Assembly: GCA_963696585.1 (NCBI GenBank)
Contig: CAVOKW010000018.1
Coordinates: 75,169-139,168 of the forward strand
From: Parvibaculum sp963696585
Lineage (GTDB): Bacteria > Pseudomonadota > Alphaproteobacteria > Parvibaculales > Parvibaculaceae
Direction: 5' to 3'
DNA: 64,000 nucleotides
Every line of letters begins with the position of its first letter. The stretch's first letter is position 1. Below, piece by piece: positions 7,782 through 16,212 of the stretch. The notes under the pieces were generated by a model. That model made no database searches. It was not told the DNA's origin and saw only the letters and a program-made list of their open reading frames with translations. Position numbers and translations under genes: made by a program.

Positions 7782-9386
7782 TTATTTGATATGCGGCAGA
7801 TCGGAGAACTGGTGGAACGGCGGCGGAGAGGACAAGGTCCATTCCAGCGTTGTGGCGCCTTCACCCCAGGGATTGCCCGCCGCGGCCTGCTTGCGCGCCA
7901 GTGACACGAAGACGCCAATAAGGAAGAACAAGACACCGAAGGACGAAATGTAGGAGCCGATCGAGGAGATCAGGTTCCAATAGGCAAATGCATCCGGATA
8001 ATCGACATAGCGGCGCGGCATGCCGGCAAGACCGAGGAAATGCTGCGGGAAGAAGACAAGGTTCACACCCACGAATGTCGTCCAGAAATGCAGCTTGCCC
8101 CAGAACTCGCTGTACATGTAGCCGAACATCTTGGGGAACCAGTAGTACCAGCCCGCGAAGATGGCAAACACGGCGCCAAGCGAGAGCACATAGTGGAAAT
8201 GAGCCACCACGTAGTAGGTGTCGTGAATGACGCGGTCCATGCCGGCATTGGCCAGCACCACGCCGGTGACGCCACCGATGGTGAAGAGGAAGATGAAACC
8301 AACGGCGAAGAGCATTGGCGTGTTGAAGGTGATCGAGCCACCCCACATGGTCGCGATCCAGGAGAAAATCTTGATGCCCGTGGGCACCGCGATGATCATC
8401 GTGGCGGCGACGAAATAGGCCTGCGTGTTGACCGAGAGACCGACCGTATACATGTGGTGGGCCCAGACAACGAAACCGACAACGCCGATGGCGACCATGG
8501 CATAGGCCATGCCGAGATAGCCGAAGACCGGCTTCCTGGAGAAGGTCGAGATGATCTGGCTGATGATGCCGAAGCCCGGAAGAATCAGGATGTAAACTTC
8601 GGGGTGGCCGAAGAACCAGAACAGATGCTGGAAGAGGATCGGGTCGCCGCCGCCTTCAGGCTTGAAGAAGGTGGTGCCGAAATTGCGGTCGGTGAGCAGC
8701 ATGGTGATGGCGCCTGCCAGTACCGGCAGCGAAAGCAGCAGCAGGAACACTGTCACAAGGATCGACCAGACAAAGAGCGGCATCTTGTGCAGCGTCATGC
8801 CCGGTGCGCGCATGTTGAAGATGGTGGTGATGAAGTTGATGGCGCCGAGGATCGAGGAGGCACCGGCGATGTGGAGTGCGAGGATCGCGAAGTCCATGGC
8901 GGGTCCGGGCGCGCCCGTGGTCGAGAGCGGCGGATAAATCGTCCAGCCGCCGCCAGCGCCATTGCCGCCGGGAGCGCCAGGAACAAACATCGAGATCAGC
9001 AGCAGGCCGAAAGCAGGCGGCAGCAGCCAGAAGGAAATGTTGTTCATGCGCGGGAAGGCCATGTCTGGCGCGCCGATCATGAGCGGCACGAACCAGTTGC
9101 CAAAACCGCCGATCATGGCAGGCATGACCATGAAGAAAATCATGATGAGGCCATGTGCCGTCACGAACACGTTATAGAGATTGTGGTTGAGATGCAGGAT
9201 GCCGCCGTCGGGATACATCAGGTTCATGCGGATGAGCACGGAAAGTGCACCGCCGATGATGCCCGCGCAAATGGCGAAAATCAGGTACATCGTGCCGATG
9301 TCTTTGTGGTTGGTCGAGTAGACGTAACGCCGCCAGCCCGTGGGGTGATCGGCGTGGTCGGCGTGCGCACCAGCTTGGCCTGCCAT
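7782..9386 (-). CDS. coxA: Cytochrome c oxidase subunit I (aa3 type)
   Basis: Catalytic subunit of 534 residues with twelve membrane helices. The HPEVYILILPGFG motif places CuB ligand His261, the proton-pathway Glu263 and the cross-linked Tyr265, so this is an A1-type enzyme with the D-channel glutamate. WAHHMYTVG supplies the other CuB histidines, and the heme a/a3 ligands lie in the VVAHFHYVLS region. Start ATG has GAAGGA upstream. It follows coxB and precedes ctaB in the operon. Confidence 0.98.
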   Translation of the reverse strand: MAGQAGAHADHADHPTGWRRYVYSTNHKDIGTMYLIFAICAGIIGGALSVLIRMNLMYPDGGILHLNHNLYNVFVTAHGLIMIFFMVMPAMIGGFGNWFVPLMIGAPDMAFPRMNNISFWLLPPAFGLLLISMFVPGAPGGNGAGGGWTIYPPLSTTGAPGPAMDFAILALHIAGASSILGAINFITTIFNMRAPGMTLHKMPLFVWSILVTVFLLLLSLPVLAGAITMLLTDRNFGTTFFKPEGGGDPILFQHLFWFFGHPEVYILILPGFGIISQIISTFSRKPVFGYLGMAYAMVAIGVVGFVVWAHHMYTVGLSVNTQAYFVAATMIIAVPTGIKIFSWIATMWGGSITFNTPMLFAVGFIFLFTIGGVTGVVLANAGMDRVIHDTYYVVAHFHYVLSLGAVFAIFAGWYYWFPKMFGYMYSEFWGKLHFWTTFVGVNLVFFPQHFLGLAGMPRRYVDYPDAFAYWNLISSIGSYISSFGVLFFLIGVFVSLARKQAAAGNPWGEGATTLEWTLSSPPPFHQFSDLPHIK

Positions 9387-9447
9387 CTGTCTTATCCTTC
9401 GTTCTGCTGTTCAGTCTTGACTGATAACTTGTATGAGAAGCCGCGCG

Positions 9448-10308
9448 TTACTGCGCAGCAGGCGTGGCGGCAGCAAGGGCAAGATTGACCCCTGCGGCGA
9501 CCGGTGCCGCATTTGCCTGCTTCTGGGATTCAATCCAGGAAGCAAATTCTTCCTTCGTCACGACCTTGATTTCGATCGGCATGAAGGCGTGGCTCTGGCC
9601 GCAAAGTTCCGAGCACTGGCCATAATAGGTGCCGGTCTTTTCGGCACGGAACCAGGTTTCATTCAGGCGGCCGGGGATGGCGTCCACCTTGACGCCGAAG
9701 GACGGCAGGGCGAAGGAATGGATGACATCGGCACCCGTGACGATGACGCGGACCGTTTCATCGACCGGCACGACGAGCGGATTGTCGGCGGCCAGAAGGC
9801 GCGGCTGGCCGGGCTGGAGATCAGCGGCAGCGACCATGTTGGAGTCAAACGAGATGTCGCCATTGTCGGGATATTCATAGCCCCAATACCACTGGTAACC
9901 CGTGGCCTTGACCGTCAGATCCGCTGTCGGGATGACGAGTTCCTTATAGAGGAGGCGGAAGGAAGGGATGGCGATGACGACAAGGATCATGACCGGGATA
10001 ACCGTCCAGGCGATCTCAAGCAGCGTGTTGTGCGAGGTCGTGGAGGGAACCGGGTTTGATTTGGCGTTGAACCGCAGGATGACGATGGCGAGGAGCAGCG
10101 TCACGAAGGCCACGATGACCGTGATGATGACCATCAGGAAGTAATGGAACGTCACGATGTCTTCCATGACCGGTGTGGCGGCCTCCTGAAGACCGATCTG
10201 ACCGGCGACCGGCACGCCATCAGCCAGGGCGGCTGAGACCAGCCCGCCATCAAAATGCCCGACTGCCATAGCCACTAGAAACAGGCTGAAACCGATCAGA
10301 AACCGCAT
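9448..10308 (-). CDS. coxB: Cytochrome c oxidase subunit II
   Basis: A 286-residue CuA-bearing subunit that accepts electrons from cytochrome c. It has a signal peptide, two membrane helices, then the periplasmic cupredoxin domain. The CuA site CSELCGQSHAFM starts at Cys232, with Cys236, His240 and Met243; the upstream His ligand lies in ADVIHSFALP, and the aromatic cytochrome-docking patch is GYQWYWGYEYP. I chose ATG 10308 (MRFLIGF) because it gives a normal signal peptide and has GGGGAAA upstream; the longer frame up to 10572 adds unrelated residues. It is the first gene of the cox operon. Confidence 0.96.
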   Translation of the reverse strand: MRFLIGFSLFLVAMAVGHFDGGLVSAALADGVPVAGQIGLQEAATPVMEDIVTFHYFLMVIITVIVAFVTLLLAIVILRFNAKSNPVPSTTSHNTLLEIAWTVIPVMILVVIAIPSFRLLYKELVIPTADLTVKATGYQWYWGYEYPDNGDISFDSNMVAAADLQPGQPRLLAADNPLVVPVDETVRVIVTGADVIHSFALPSFGVKVDAIPGRLNETWFRAEKTGTYYGQCSELCGQSHAFMPIEIKVVTKEEFASWIESQKQANAAPVAAGVNLALAAATPAAQ

Positions 10309-10735
10309 GCTTTTCCCCAGCTCTTCAATACGTCTCAACGGCCCGACTGATGAGACTGTCAGGCCCGTTTCCCCGCCAAAAACTTGTTCGGCGTCAGAAA
10401 ACATAAACCGCGATGCACCGCAAGCCTTGTGGTGCGCCCAAATGACATGTCCGACTCGTGAAAGGAGTATAGACACGCCGTTTCGAAGGACTACAAGCTG
10501 CCCCCTCATTTGCGACGTTTTGCCACAAGAATCAGAAGATTGGCAGGTCTTGCCTTTTCCCCTGAAAGCCATACCGCTTTAAGGGCTATTTGTGAACAGA
10601 AGAACATCGAATCCCACCCCGCAAATGGGGAATTATATCGCTTCTCCCTTTTCCCGGCGCAAAATTGGCCTAGAGTCAGACTTGGTCGTTTGCGGAAAAC
10701 GATGTTGCGTCAGTGGAACAAAAGGCGATTGGCGA
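10309..10735. other. 427-bp intergenic region upstream of the cox operon
   Basis: This region separates coxB (minus) from the hypothetical gene at 10736 (plus), so it should hold divergent promoters. I could not pick a convincing -35/-10 pair or operator. The stretch at about 10570-10680 is more AT-rich than the surroundings. Open frames running through it on both strands show no protein-like composition. Confidence 0.4.
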
Positions 10736-11131
10736 ATGCGCGACGAGGCCCTTATCCATTTTCATGCCGGCAAGCGGATTTCGGCCGGCCTGCTGTTGCC
10801 GCGCAATGGCGGGGCGGCCCCCGCGCTTGTCAGCGAGGCGGCGCCTTATCTTGATCCGCGCGATCCGGGCCGCTGCGTTGTCGGCTTTTGCGCCGCGCAT
10901 CCGACGCTTGTTGCCGACATTACCAATGCGCCGCCTTCCGGTTGGGAAAACTGGCGCTTTGCGCAATGGGACGACTGGTTTGGCCGGATCAACGGCGTCT
11001 TTCTCGTCGATCTGATGCAGATGCGCGTCGTGCAATATCCGCTTTACAGCTGCGGGTCGCAAATCATCCGCTGCGATCTCTCGGCCATGCCCCGGCGGCT
11101 TGTTCCTGTGGCAGAATGGCTGGAATCATAA
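10736..11131 (+). CDS. Hypothetical protein (131 aa)
   Basis: I do not recognise this protein. It is rich in Trp (ENWRFAQWDDWFG) and Cys (CVVGFC, YSCGSQIIRC), predicted soluble, and has no signal peptide. The pattern of a short acidic domain ending SAMPRRLVPVAEWLES looks like real coding sequence with good third-position GC. The ATG at 10736 is inferred; the frame stays open upstream to 10592, but that part is not protein-like. It ends 34 bp before tldD on the same strand and may be co-transcribed with it. Confidence 0.55.
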   Translation: MRDEALIHFHAGKRISAGLLLPRNGGAAPALVSEAAPYLDPRDPGRCVVGFCAAHPTLVADITNAPPSGWENWRFAQWDDWFGRINGVFLVDLMQMRVVQYPLYSCGSQIIRCDLSAMPRRLVPVAEWLES

Positions 11132-11165
11132 TCCGCCCCGCCCCTCCCCTGCTGAAAGACAATTC

Positions 11166-12602
11166 ATGACCCGCGCCAATCACGACGAGCTTTTCTTTTC
11201 TGCCCATGGGCTCGATCGCGACCGCGTGCAGCGGCTTGTCGGCGATGCCTTGTCGGGCTCTGATGATGGCGAATTGTTTCTTGAATATCGCCAGTCCGAA
11301 AGCCTTGCCTTTGATGACGGCCGCCTGAAAATGGCGAATTTCGACACAAGCCAGGGATTTGGCCTGCGTTGCGTGGCAGGCGAGTCAACCGGCTATGCCC
11401 ATGCCTCCGAACTCAGCGAAGAGGCGATTGCACGTGCGGGCCAGGCCGTTCAGGCCGTCAAGTCAGGCGGCGCCTTCACGCTGGCGGCGGGTCCGGCACG
11501 CACCAACACGCATCTTTATACGGATGAAAATCCGCTGGGCGCACAGAGCTTTGAAGAAAAGGTCAAGCTGCTCGCCGATATTGACGCCTATGCGCGCTCA
11601 CGCGACCCGATGGTGCGGCAGGTTTCAGCTTCGCTTGCCGGTGAATGGCAGGCAGTCGAGATCATGCGACCTGACGGCATGATCGTGCGCGACATCCGTC
11701 CGCTGGTGCGGCTCAATGTGTCGATTGTTGTTGGCAAGGGCGACCGGCAGGAAACCGGCTCTTACGGCGTTGGCGGTCGCACGGGCTATGAACTCTATAT
11801 CGATCCGATGCGCTGGCGCGGTCAGGTGGATGAAGCGCTGCGTCAGGCGCTGGTCAACCTCGACAGTGTGCCAGCACCTGCGGGCGAAATGGATGTGGTG
11901 CTCGGTCCGGGCTGGCCGGGCATTTTGCTGCATGAAGCGATTGGCCACGGGCTGGAAGGCGACTTTAACCGCAAGAAGACATCAGCCTTTTCGGGCCTCC
12001 TCGGATCGCGCGTGGCCGCGCCGGGCGTCACGGTTGTCGATGATGGCACACTGGCGGATCGTCGCGGATCGCTCTCGGTTGACGACGAAGGCACACCGAC
12101 CTCGCGCACGGTGCTGATCGAAGACGGCATTCTCAAGGGCTATATGCAGGACAGGCTCAACGCCCGCCTGATGGGCATGGCCGCCACGGGCAATGGACGG
12201 CGCGAATCCTACGCGCATCAGCCGATGCCGCGCATGACCAACACCTATATGCTTTCGGGCGATAAAGACCCCGGTGAAATCCTCGCCTCGGTGAAGAAGG
12301 GGCTTTATGCCGTGTCGTTTGGCGGCGGACAGGTCGACATTACGAGCGGCAAGTTCGTTTTCACCTGCACCGAAGCCTATATGATCGAAGATGGCAAAAT
12401 CGGCGCACCCGTCAAGGGCGCAACACTGATCGGCAATGGACCCGATGTGCTGACGCGCGTCGCCATGATCGGCAATGACATGAAGCTCGATCCCGGCATC
12501 GGCACCTGCGGCAAGGCCGGACAAGGCGTGCCGGTTGGTGTCGGTCAGGCAACGCTGCGCATCAACGGACTGACCATCGGTGGCACGTCGAAGGCGGCAT
12601 GA
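11166..12602 (+). CDS. tldD: Metalloprotease TldD
   Basis: A 478-residue zinc protease. TldD works as a heterodimer with TldE (PmbA), cutting unfolded peptides and maturing microcin- or RiPP-type peptides in several bacteria. The HExxH motif is HEAIGH at His256, followed by GLEGDFNRK. The start is ATG 11166 with GAAAG upstream, not the upstream ATG that overlaps the previous gene. Its partner pmbA is about 25 kb away (35936-37288), so both halves of the enzyme are in the window. Confidence 0.95.
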   Translation: MTRANHDELFFSAHGLDRDRVQRLVGDALSGSDDGELFLEYRQSESLAFDDGRLKMANFDTSQGFGLRCVAGESTGYAHASELSEEAIARAGQAVQAVKSGGAFTLAAGPARTNTHLYTDENPLGAQSFEEKVKLLADIDAYARSRDPMVRQVSASLAGEWQAVEIMRPDGMIVRDIRPLVRLNVSIVVGKGDRQETGSYGVGGRTGYELYIDPMRWRGQVDEALRQALVNLDSVPAPAGEMDVVLGPGWPGILLHEAIGHGLEGDFNRKKTSAFSGLLGSRVAAPGVTVVDDGTLADRRGSLSVDDEGTPTSRTVLIEDGILKGYMQDRLNARLMGMAATGNGRRESYAHQPMPRMTNTYMLSGDKDPGEILASVKKGLYAVSFGGGQVDITSGKFVFTCTEAYMIEDGKIGAPVKGATLIGNGPDVLTRVAMIGNDMKLDPGIGTCGKAGQGVPVGVGQATLRINGLTIGGTSKAA

Positions 12603-12648
12603 GGCCGTGACGTGCTGCCCGAAAATAAATTCAGAAAGGTGCATACTG

Positions 12649-12740
12649 ATGGCCAGTGCTGCGCTGGAGGGCTTCATTGACGGTTTGATCAGAGTGTCTC
12701 GTGAACACGGATACCGTCCGACCATATTCATTAGGCTCAG
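12649..12740 (+). pseudogene. 5' remnant of an unidentified gene, truncated by the repeat block
   Basis: An ATG with AGAAAGG upstream opens a plausible N-terminus (MASAALEGFIDGLIRVSR and on to about residue 31). The protein-like sequence stops exactly where the REP half-site and tandem repeat begin at 12741. The frame remains open through the repeats only because the unit length is a multiple of three, giving a 224-codon frame that I regard as spurious. I do not know the family. Confidence 0.4.
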
Positions 12741-12777
12741 GACAAGCCGGGGCATGACGCCATTGAAGGAAAGCCGC

Positions 12778-12966
12778 TCAACCGTTCCTGGAATGACAGA
12801 CGGCTTGCAACTTGTTGCCATCCGGGCCACGCACACAGGCACCATGATAATCGGGATGGTAAGGCGCACGCAAACCGGGTGCGCCTTCGCTGGTGCCGCC
12901 ATGGGCGAGTGCGGCGGCATGGAAGGCATCGACCGTTTTTTTGAAAATCACCCAGGTAACCAGTTT
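12778..12966 (-). pseudogene. VOC/glyoxalase family C-terminal fragment, copy 1
   Basis: On the minus strand about 60 residues match the C-terminus of small VOC (glyoxalase/bleomycin-resistance) proteins: TVDAFHAAALAHGG, then GLRAPYHPDYHGACV and DPDGNK-like GPDGNKLQAVCH. The 5' two-thirds of the gene, including the first metal-binding half, is missing and is replaced by a REP palindrome. Confidence 0.7.
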
Positions 12967-12972
12967 TCCGTC

Positions 12973-12995
12973 ATGGCCCGCTTCAGGCGGGCCAT
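12973..12995. repeat. REP-like palindrome in repeat copy 1
   Basis: Perfect 9-bp arms (ATGGCCCGC and GCGGGCCAT) around a 5-nt loop, in the CGTC...CCACG context typical of alphaproteobacterial intergenic palindromes. The same element is present at 13246-13268 in copy 2. Confidence 0.7.
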
Positions 12996-13050
12996 CCACG
13001 TCTTGGTGACGATGACAAGCCGGGGCATGACGCCATTGAAGGAAAGCCGC

Positions 13051-13239
13051 TCAACCGTTCCTGGAATGACAGACGGCTTGCAACTTGTTGCCATCCGGGC
13101 CACGCACACAGGCACCATGATAATCGGGATGGTAAGGCGCACGCAAACCGGGTGCGCCTTCGCTGGTGCCGCCATGGGCGAGTGCGGCGGCATGGAAGGC
13201 ATCGACCGTTTTTTTGAAAATCACCCAGGTAACCAGTTT
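13051..13239 (-). pseudogene. VOC/glyoxalase family C-terminal fragment, copy 2
   Basis: Identical to copy 1, displaced by 273 bp. Same stop position relative to the unit, same loss of the N-terminal part. Confidence 0.7.
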
Positions 13240-13298
13240 TCCGTCATGGCCCGCTTCAGGCGGGCCATCCACGTCTTGGTGACGATGACAAGTCGGGG

Positions 13299-13321
13299 AT
13301 GCCCCGGACAAGCCGGGGCAT
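13299..13321. repeat. REP-like palindrome at the copy 2/copy 3 junction
   Basis: Perfect 9-bp arms (ATGCCCCGG and CCGGGGCAT) around ACAAG. Copies 1 and 2 start with only the right half of this element (from ACAAG onward), so the duplication endpoints lie in the REP loop. Confidence 0.7.
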
Positions 13322-13343
13322 GACGCCATTGAAGGAAAGCCGC

Positions 13344-13472
13344 TCAACCGTTCCTGGAATGACAGACGGCTTGCAACTTGTTGCCATCCGGGCCACGCAC
13401 ACAGGCACCATGATAATCGGGATGGTAAGGCGCACGCAAACCGGGTGCGCTTTCGCTGGTGCCGCCATGGGC
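13344..13472 (-). pseudogene. VOC/glyoxalase family C-terminal fragment, copy 3 (shorter)
   Basis: Carries only the last about 42 residues, starting at LAHGG, with one substitution (SEGAPG to SESAPG). Beyond 13472 the sequence is unrelated. Confidence 0.65.
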
Positions 13473-13518
13473 CAACTGCCCACCCCCTCCCAACCCTCCC
13501 CCGCAGGTAACGTGCTGA

Positions 13519-14883
13519 CTAAAACGCGAACTCCTTGAACACAGGATCAATCGAGCCGTTCCAGCGACCGTGATAGAGCGCGAGCATTTCCTCGGCGGGC
13601 GAGCGACCGGTTGCAACCGTTTCCAGCACATTGTTGAGAAAGATGGTTTCGTCAGCGCCAATACCATCCTGTTCGGCGCGCCATTTGAGTCCCGCATGGG
13701 AAAGCGGCACGACCTGACGCGCGATATCGAGCAAGGTGCCACTGCGGAAGGGCGTGTGCAGGGCGTGACGGGCAACACCATCGCGCAAGTGCTGGCGCTC
13801 TTCATCGCTCCAGTCCTTGACAATATCCCAGGCGGCATCAAGCGATGACTGGCAATAAAGCAGCCCCACCCAGAAGGCAGGCAGCGCACAGATGCGACCC
13901 CAGGGGCCGCCATCCGCGCCGCGCATTTCCATGTAATGCTTGAGGCGGGCTTCCGGAAAAATTGTCGTCAGATGATTGTTCCAGTCGCCACGTGTTGGCA
14001 GCTCGCCCATAAAGCCCGGCAAGCGACCCTGCATGAAATCGCGGAAGGACTGGCCCGTCACGTCGATATATTTGCCGTCACGATGAACAAAATACATCGG
14101 CACATCGAGCGCATAATCGACCCAGCGCTCATAGCCGAAGCCATCTTCAAAAATGAAAGGAACCATGCCGGCACGCGCATTGTCGGTGTCAGTCCAGACA
14201 TGCGAACGATAGGAAAGATAGCCATTTGGCTTTCCTTCCGTGAACGGAGAATTGGCAAAAAGCGCGGTGGCAAGCGGCTGCAAGGCGACCGCGACGCGCA
14301 GCTTTTTCACCATGTCGGCTTCGGAAGAAAAATCGAGGTTCACCTGAACGGTGCAGGAGCGATACATCATGTCGAGACCCATGGTCCCGACCTTCTTCAT
14401 GTATTCGGTCATGATCTTGTAGCGGCCCTTGGGCATGACGGGGATTTCGTCACGCCGCCAATTGGGCGTGAAGCCAAGACCGAGAAAGCCGATGCCATGC
14501 TCGGCGGCGACCTCCTTCACCTGCGCCAGATGGTCATGCACCTCGGCACAGGTTTGATGCAGATTGACGAGTGGCGCGCCGGAAAGTTCGAACTGGCCAC
14601 CGGGTTCGAGCGAGATGTTGCCCAGCCCCTCGCCTTCCAGACCAATGATGTGTTCGCCTTCCATGACGGGCTTCCAGCCGAAGCGCGTCAGACCTTCAAG
14701 CATGGCGCGAATGCCATGCGGTCCGCCATAAGGAACGGGGCTGTGGTCTGCCGTGTGGAAGGGAAATTTTTCATGCTCGGTGCCGATGCGCCATTCGGCG
14801 CGCGGCTTCTCGCCCCGCGACAGGGCGGCGACGAGATCGTCCCGGCTTGTGATGGGCTCAGGCCCGGCAACCAAAATGCTCAT
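13519..14883 (-). CDS. gshA: Glutamate-cysteine ligase (plant/alphaproteobacterial type)
   Basis: First enzyme of glutathione synthesis, joining glutamate and cysteine with ATP. The 454-residue length, RIGTEHEKFPF, EPGGQFELSGAPL and MMYRSCTVQVNLDF segments are those of the GCS2 form shared by plants and Alphaproteobacteria, not the enterobacterial form. ATG 14883 is preferred because AGGAAAGGG lies 8 bp upstream; the longer frame adds 14 residues. It is followed downstream by the VOC repeat patch. Confidence 0.94.
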   Translation of the reverse strand: MSILVAGPEPITSRDDLVAALSRGEKPRAEWRIGTEHEKFPFHTADHSPVPYGGPHGIRAMLEGLTRFGWKPVMEGEHIIGLEGEGLGNISLEPGGQFELSGAPLVNLHQTCAEVHDHLAQVKEVAAEHGIGFLGLGFTPNWRRDEIPVMPKGRYKIMTEYMKKVGTMGLDMMYRSCTVQVNLDFSSEADMVKKLRVAVALQPLATALFANSPFTEGKPNGYLSYRSHVWTDTDNARAGMVPFIFEDGFGYERWVDYALDVPMYFVHRDGKYIDVTGQSFRDFMQGRLPGFMGELPTRGDWNNHLTTIFPEARLKHYMEMRGADGGPWGRICALPAFWVGLLYCQSSLDAAWDIVKDWSDEERQHLRDGVARHALHTPFRSGTLLDIARQVVPLSHAGLKWRAEQDGIGADETIFLNNVLETVATGRSPAEEMLALYHGRWNGSIDPVFKEFAF

Positions 14884-15008
14884 CGGGTGAGCCCTTTCCT
14901 CGATGGACCGCGTCGTTCGAGGCAAGCAGCAACAAACCCGCCACCCCCCATCCGGCCTTTGTGTGGATCAGATGTAGGACCGCAATTGCTGACTGGCAAG
15001 GGGTCTGA

Positions 15009-15806
15009 TCACCAGTCGCCAAGCATGAGGCCGATGACGGCGAGCGCCGCAATGGCGGCTGTGTCGGCCCGCATGATGCGCGGTCCCAATGATATCGCGC
15101 AAGTATCCTTGCGGGCGAGCAAGCGGGCGCGTTCTTCAGGCGAAAACCCGCCTTCGGGGCCGATCAGGATGGCGAGCGGTTTTCCCTTCATGCCTTGAGC
15201 GACCAGCGCCTCAAGCCGGGCTTTGGCGCCACCGGCAGGCGCGGCCTCATCGCAAAAGAGAATCATTCTCTCTCCCGCTGTCTCGCTCCACCGATCGAGT
15301 ACATCCGTGAGCCGCGCTGTCTGTCCCACTTCGGGCAAGGCGACCATGCCGCATTGCTCGGCTGCTTCAATCACATTGGCCGCGAGGCGCTCATCCTTCA
15401 CACGCGAAACAATGGTGCGCTGCGTGATAACGGGCTGAATGCGCGCGGCGCCAAGTTCGGTTGCCTTTTGCGCGATGAAATCGAGACGCGCTTTCTTGAC
15501 GGGGGCAAAGAGCAGCCAGATGTCGGGCAAGGGCGTGTGCGCCCGCAGGTGCTGTTCAACAAAAAGGGAGCAGGCTTTTTTGGAGCGCTCTTCAATATGA
15601 GCGAGAAACTCGCCTTCGCGATTGTTGAAAAGCTGGACATAGGCACCCTCATCAAGACGCATCACATTGACAAGATAATGCGACTGATCCTTGTTCAGTT
15701 CGATCAAGGTGCCCGGTGTCAGCGACTGATCGACATAAAGCCGCGTGCGGCCTGTGCCACAATGGGCCGGGCTGTCATCATCGTCTTCATCGTCGTGCCG
15801 CGCCAT
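15009..15806 (-). CDS. rsmE: 16S rRNA (uracil(1498)-N3)-methyltransferase
   Basis: SPOUT-class methyltransferase of 265 residues that methylates U1498 of 16S rRNA. An N-terminal PUA-like domain (RLYVDQSLTPGTLIELNKDQSHYLVNV) is followed by the knotted SAM domain, with ILIGPEGGFSPEE and LGPRIMRADTAAIAAL. The N-terminus carries an acidic run (DDEDDDD). RsmE next to gshA is a common alphaproteobacterial arrangement. Confidence 0.95.
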   Translation of the reverse strand: MARHDDEDDDDSPAHCGTGRTRLYVDQSLTPGTLIELNKDQSHYLVNVMRLDEGAYVQLFNNREGEFLAHIEERSKKACSLFVEQHLRAHTPLPDIWLLFAPVKKARLDFIAQKATELGAARIQPVITQRTIVSRVKDERLAANVIEAAEQCGMVALPEVGQTARLTDVLDRWSETAGERMILFCDEAAPAGGAKARLEALVAQGMKGKPLAILIGPEGGFSPEERARLLARKDTCAISLGPRIMRADTAAIAALAVIGLMLGDW

Positions 15807-15918
15807 GTCGCCTCCCTCATTGGTGTCGCCCGTGCTTTATGCGGGTTTCATGGGCCCCGGGGCAATGCATAATGTTGCTCTATGGCTGCTTCATGACGAC
15901 GCTCAGGACAAGTACCCC

Positions 15919-16206
15919 ATGAAATCGAGACCCACAGCGCGTGTTCTGCTGTTTGATGCGGCGGGCCGGATGGCCTTGTGCGCAAGACAAGCTATCGGGT
16001 GACGATTGGCGGGGGGATCGATTCGGGGGAGAGCGCCCAGACGGGGTGTCCTGCGCGAATTGCGCGAAGTTGTGAAGGATTTGAAATGGTCGACGCATGA
16101 GGACATTCTGCGAAGCGATGAAACATTCTATCCTGCCGCCTTGAAAACACATCTGGCAGACCTCCTGCCGGGCGTGTTGCCCGATACGCCGCTTCGACTG
16201 GATGCC
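15919..16206 (+). pseudogene. Nudix hydrolase remnant with frameshifts and internal deletion
   Basis: The frame at 15919 begins like a Nudix protein (MKSRPTARVLLFDAAGR) but stops at 16002. The Nudix-box half GGGIDSGESAQT is read in a second frame (from about 15990), and the rest (GVLRELREVVKD, then LKWSTHEDILRSDETF and a C-terminus like that of rhizobial Nudix enzymes) is back in the first frame from 16045. Roughly 60 residues between the Nudix helix and the C-terminal part are missing, and the second glutamates of the box are lost. The remnant runs in frame into ubiA. Confidence 0.7.
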
Positions 16207-16212
16207 CGATTG

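Larger units (their letters stand above)
12741..13472. repeat. Tandem repeat, two 273-bp identical copies plus a partial third
   Basis: Copy 1 spans 12741-13013 and copy 2 13014-13286. By eye these are identical over 273 bp. Copy 2 is followed by about 20 extra bases carrying a REP half-palindrome. Copy 3 begins at 13307 and stays alike (one C-to-T change at 13451) until 13472, where it breaks off. Read on the minus strand, each copy carries the C-terminal part of a VOC/glyoxalase-type protein; each also contains a REP-like palindrome. High identity means recent duplication or ongoing conversion. Confidence 0.9.

Noticed and set aside
8040..9488. 482-codon plus-strand frame opposite coxA
   Set aside because: His/Asp/Gly-rich composition typical of an antisense shadow of a membrane gene.
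12649..13323. Plus-strand 224-codon frame with two 91-residue repeats
   Set aside because: It is antisense to the VOC fragments and open only because the 273-bp unit is a multiple of three. Only the first about 31 codons look protein-like.
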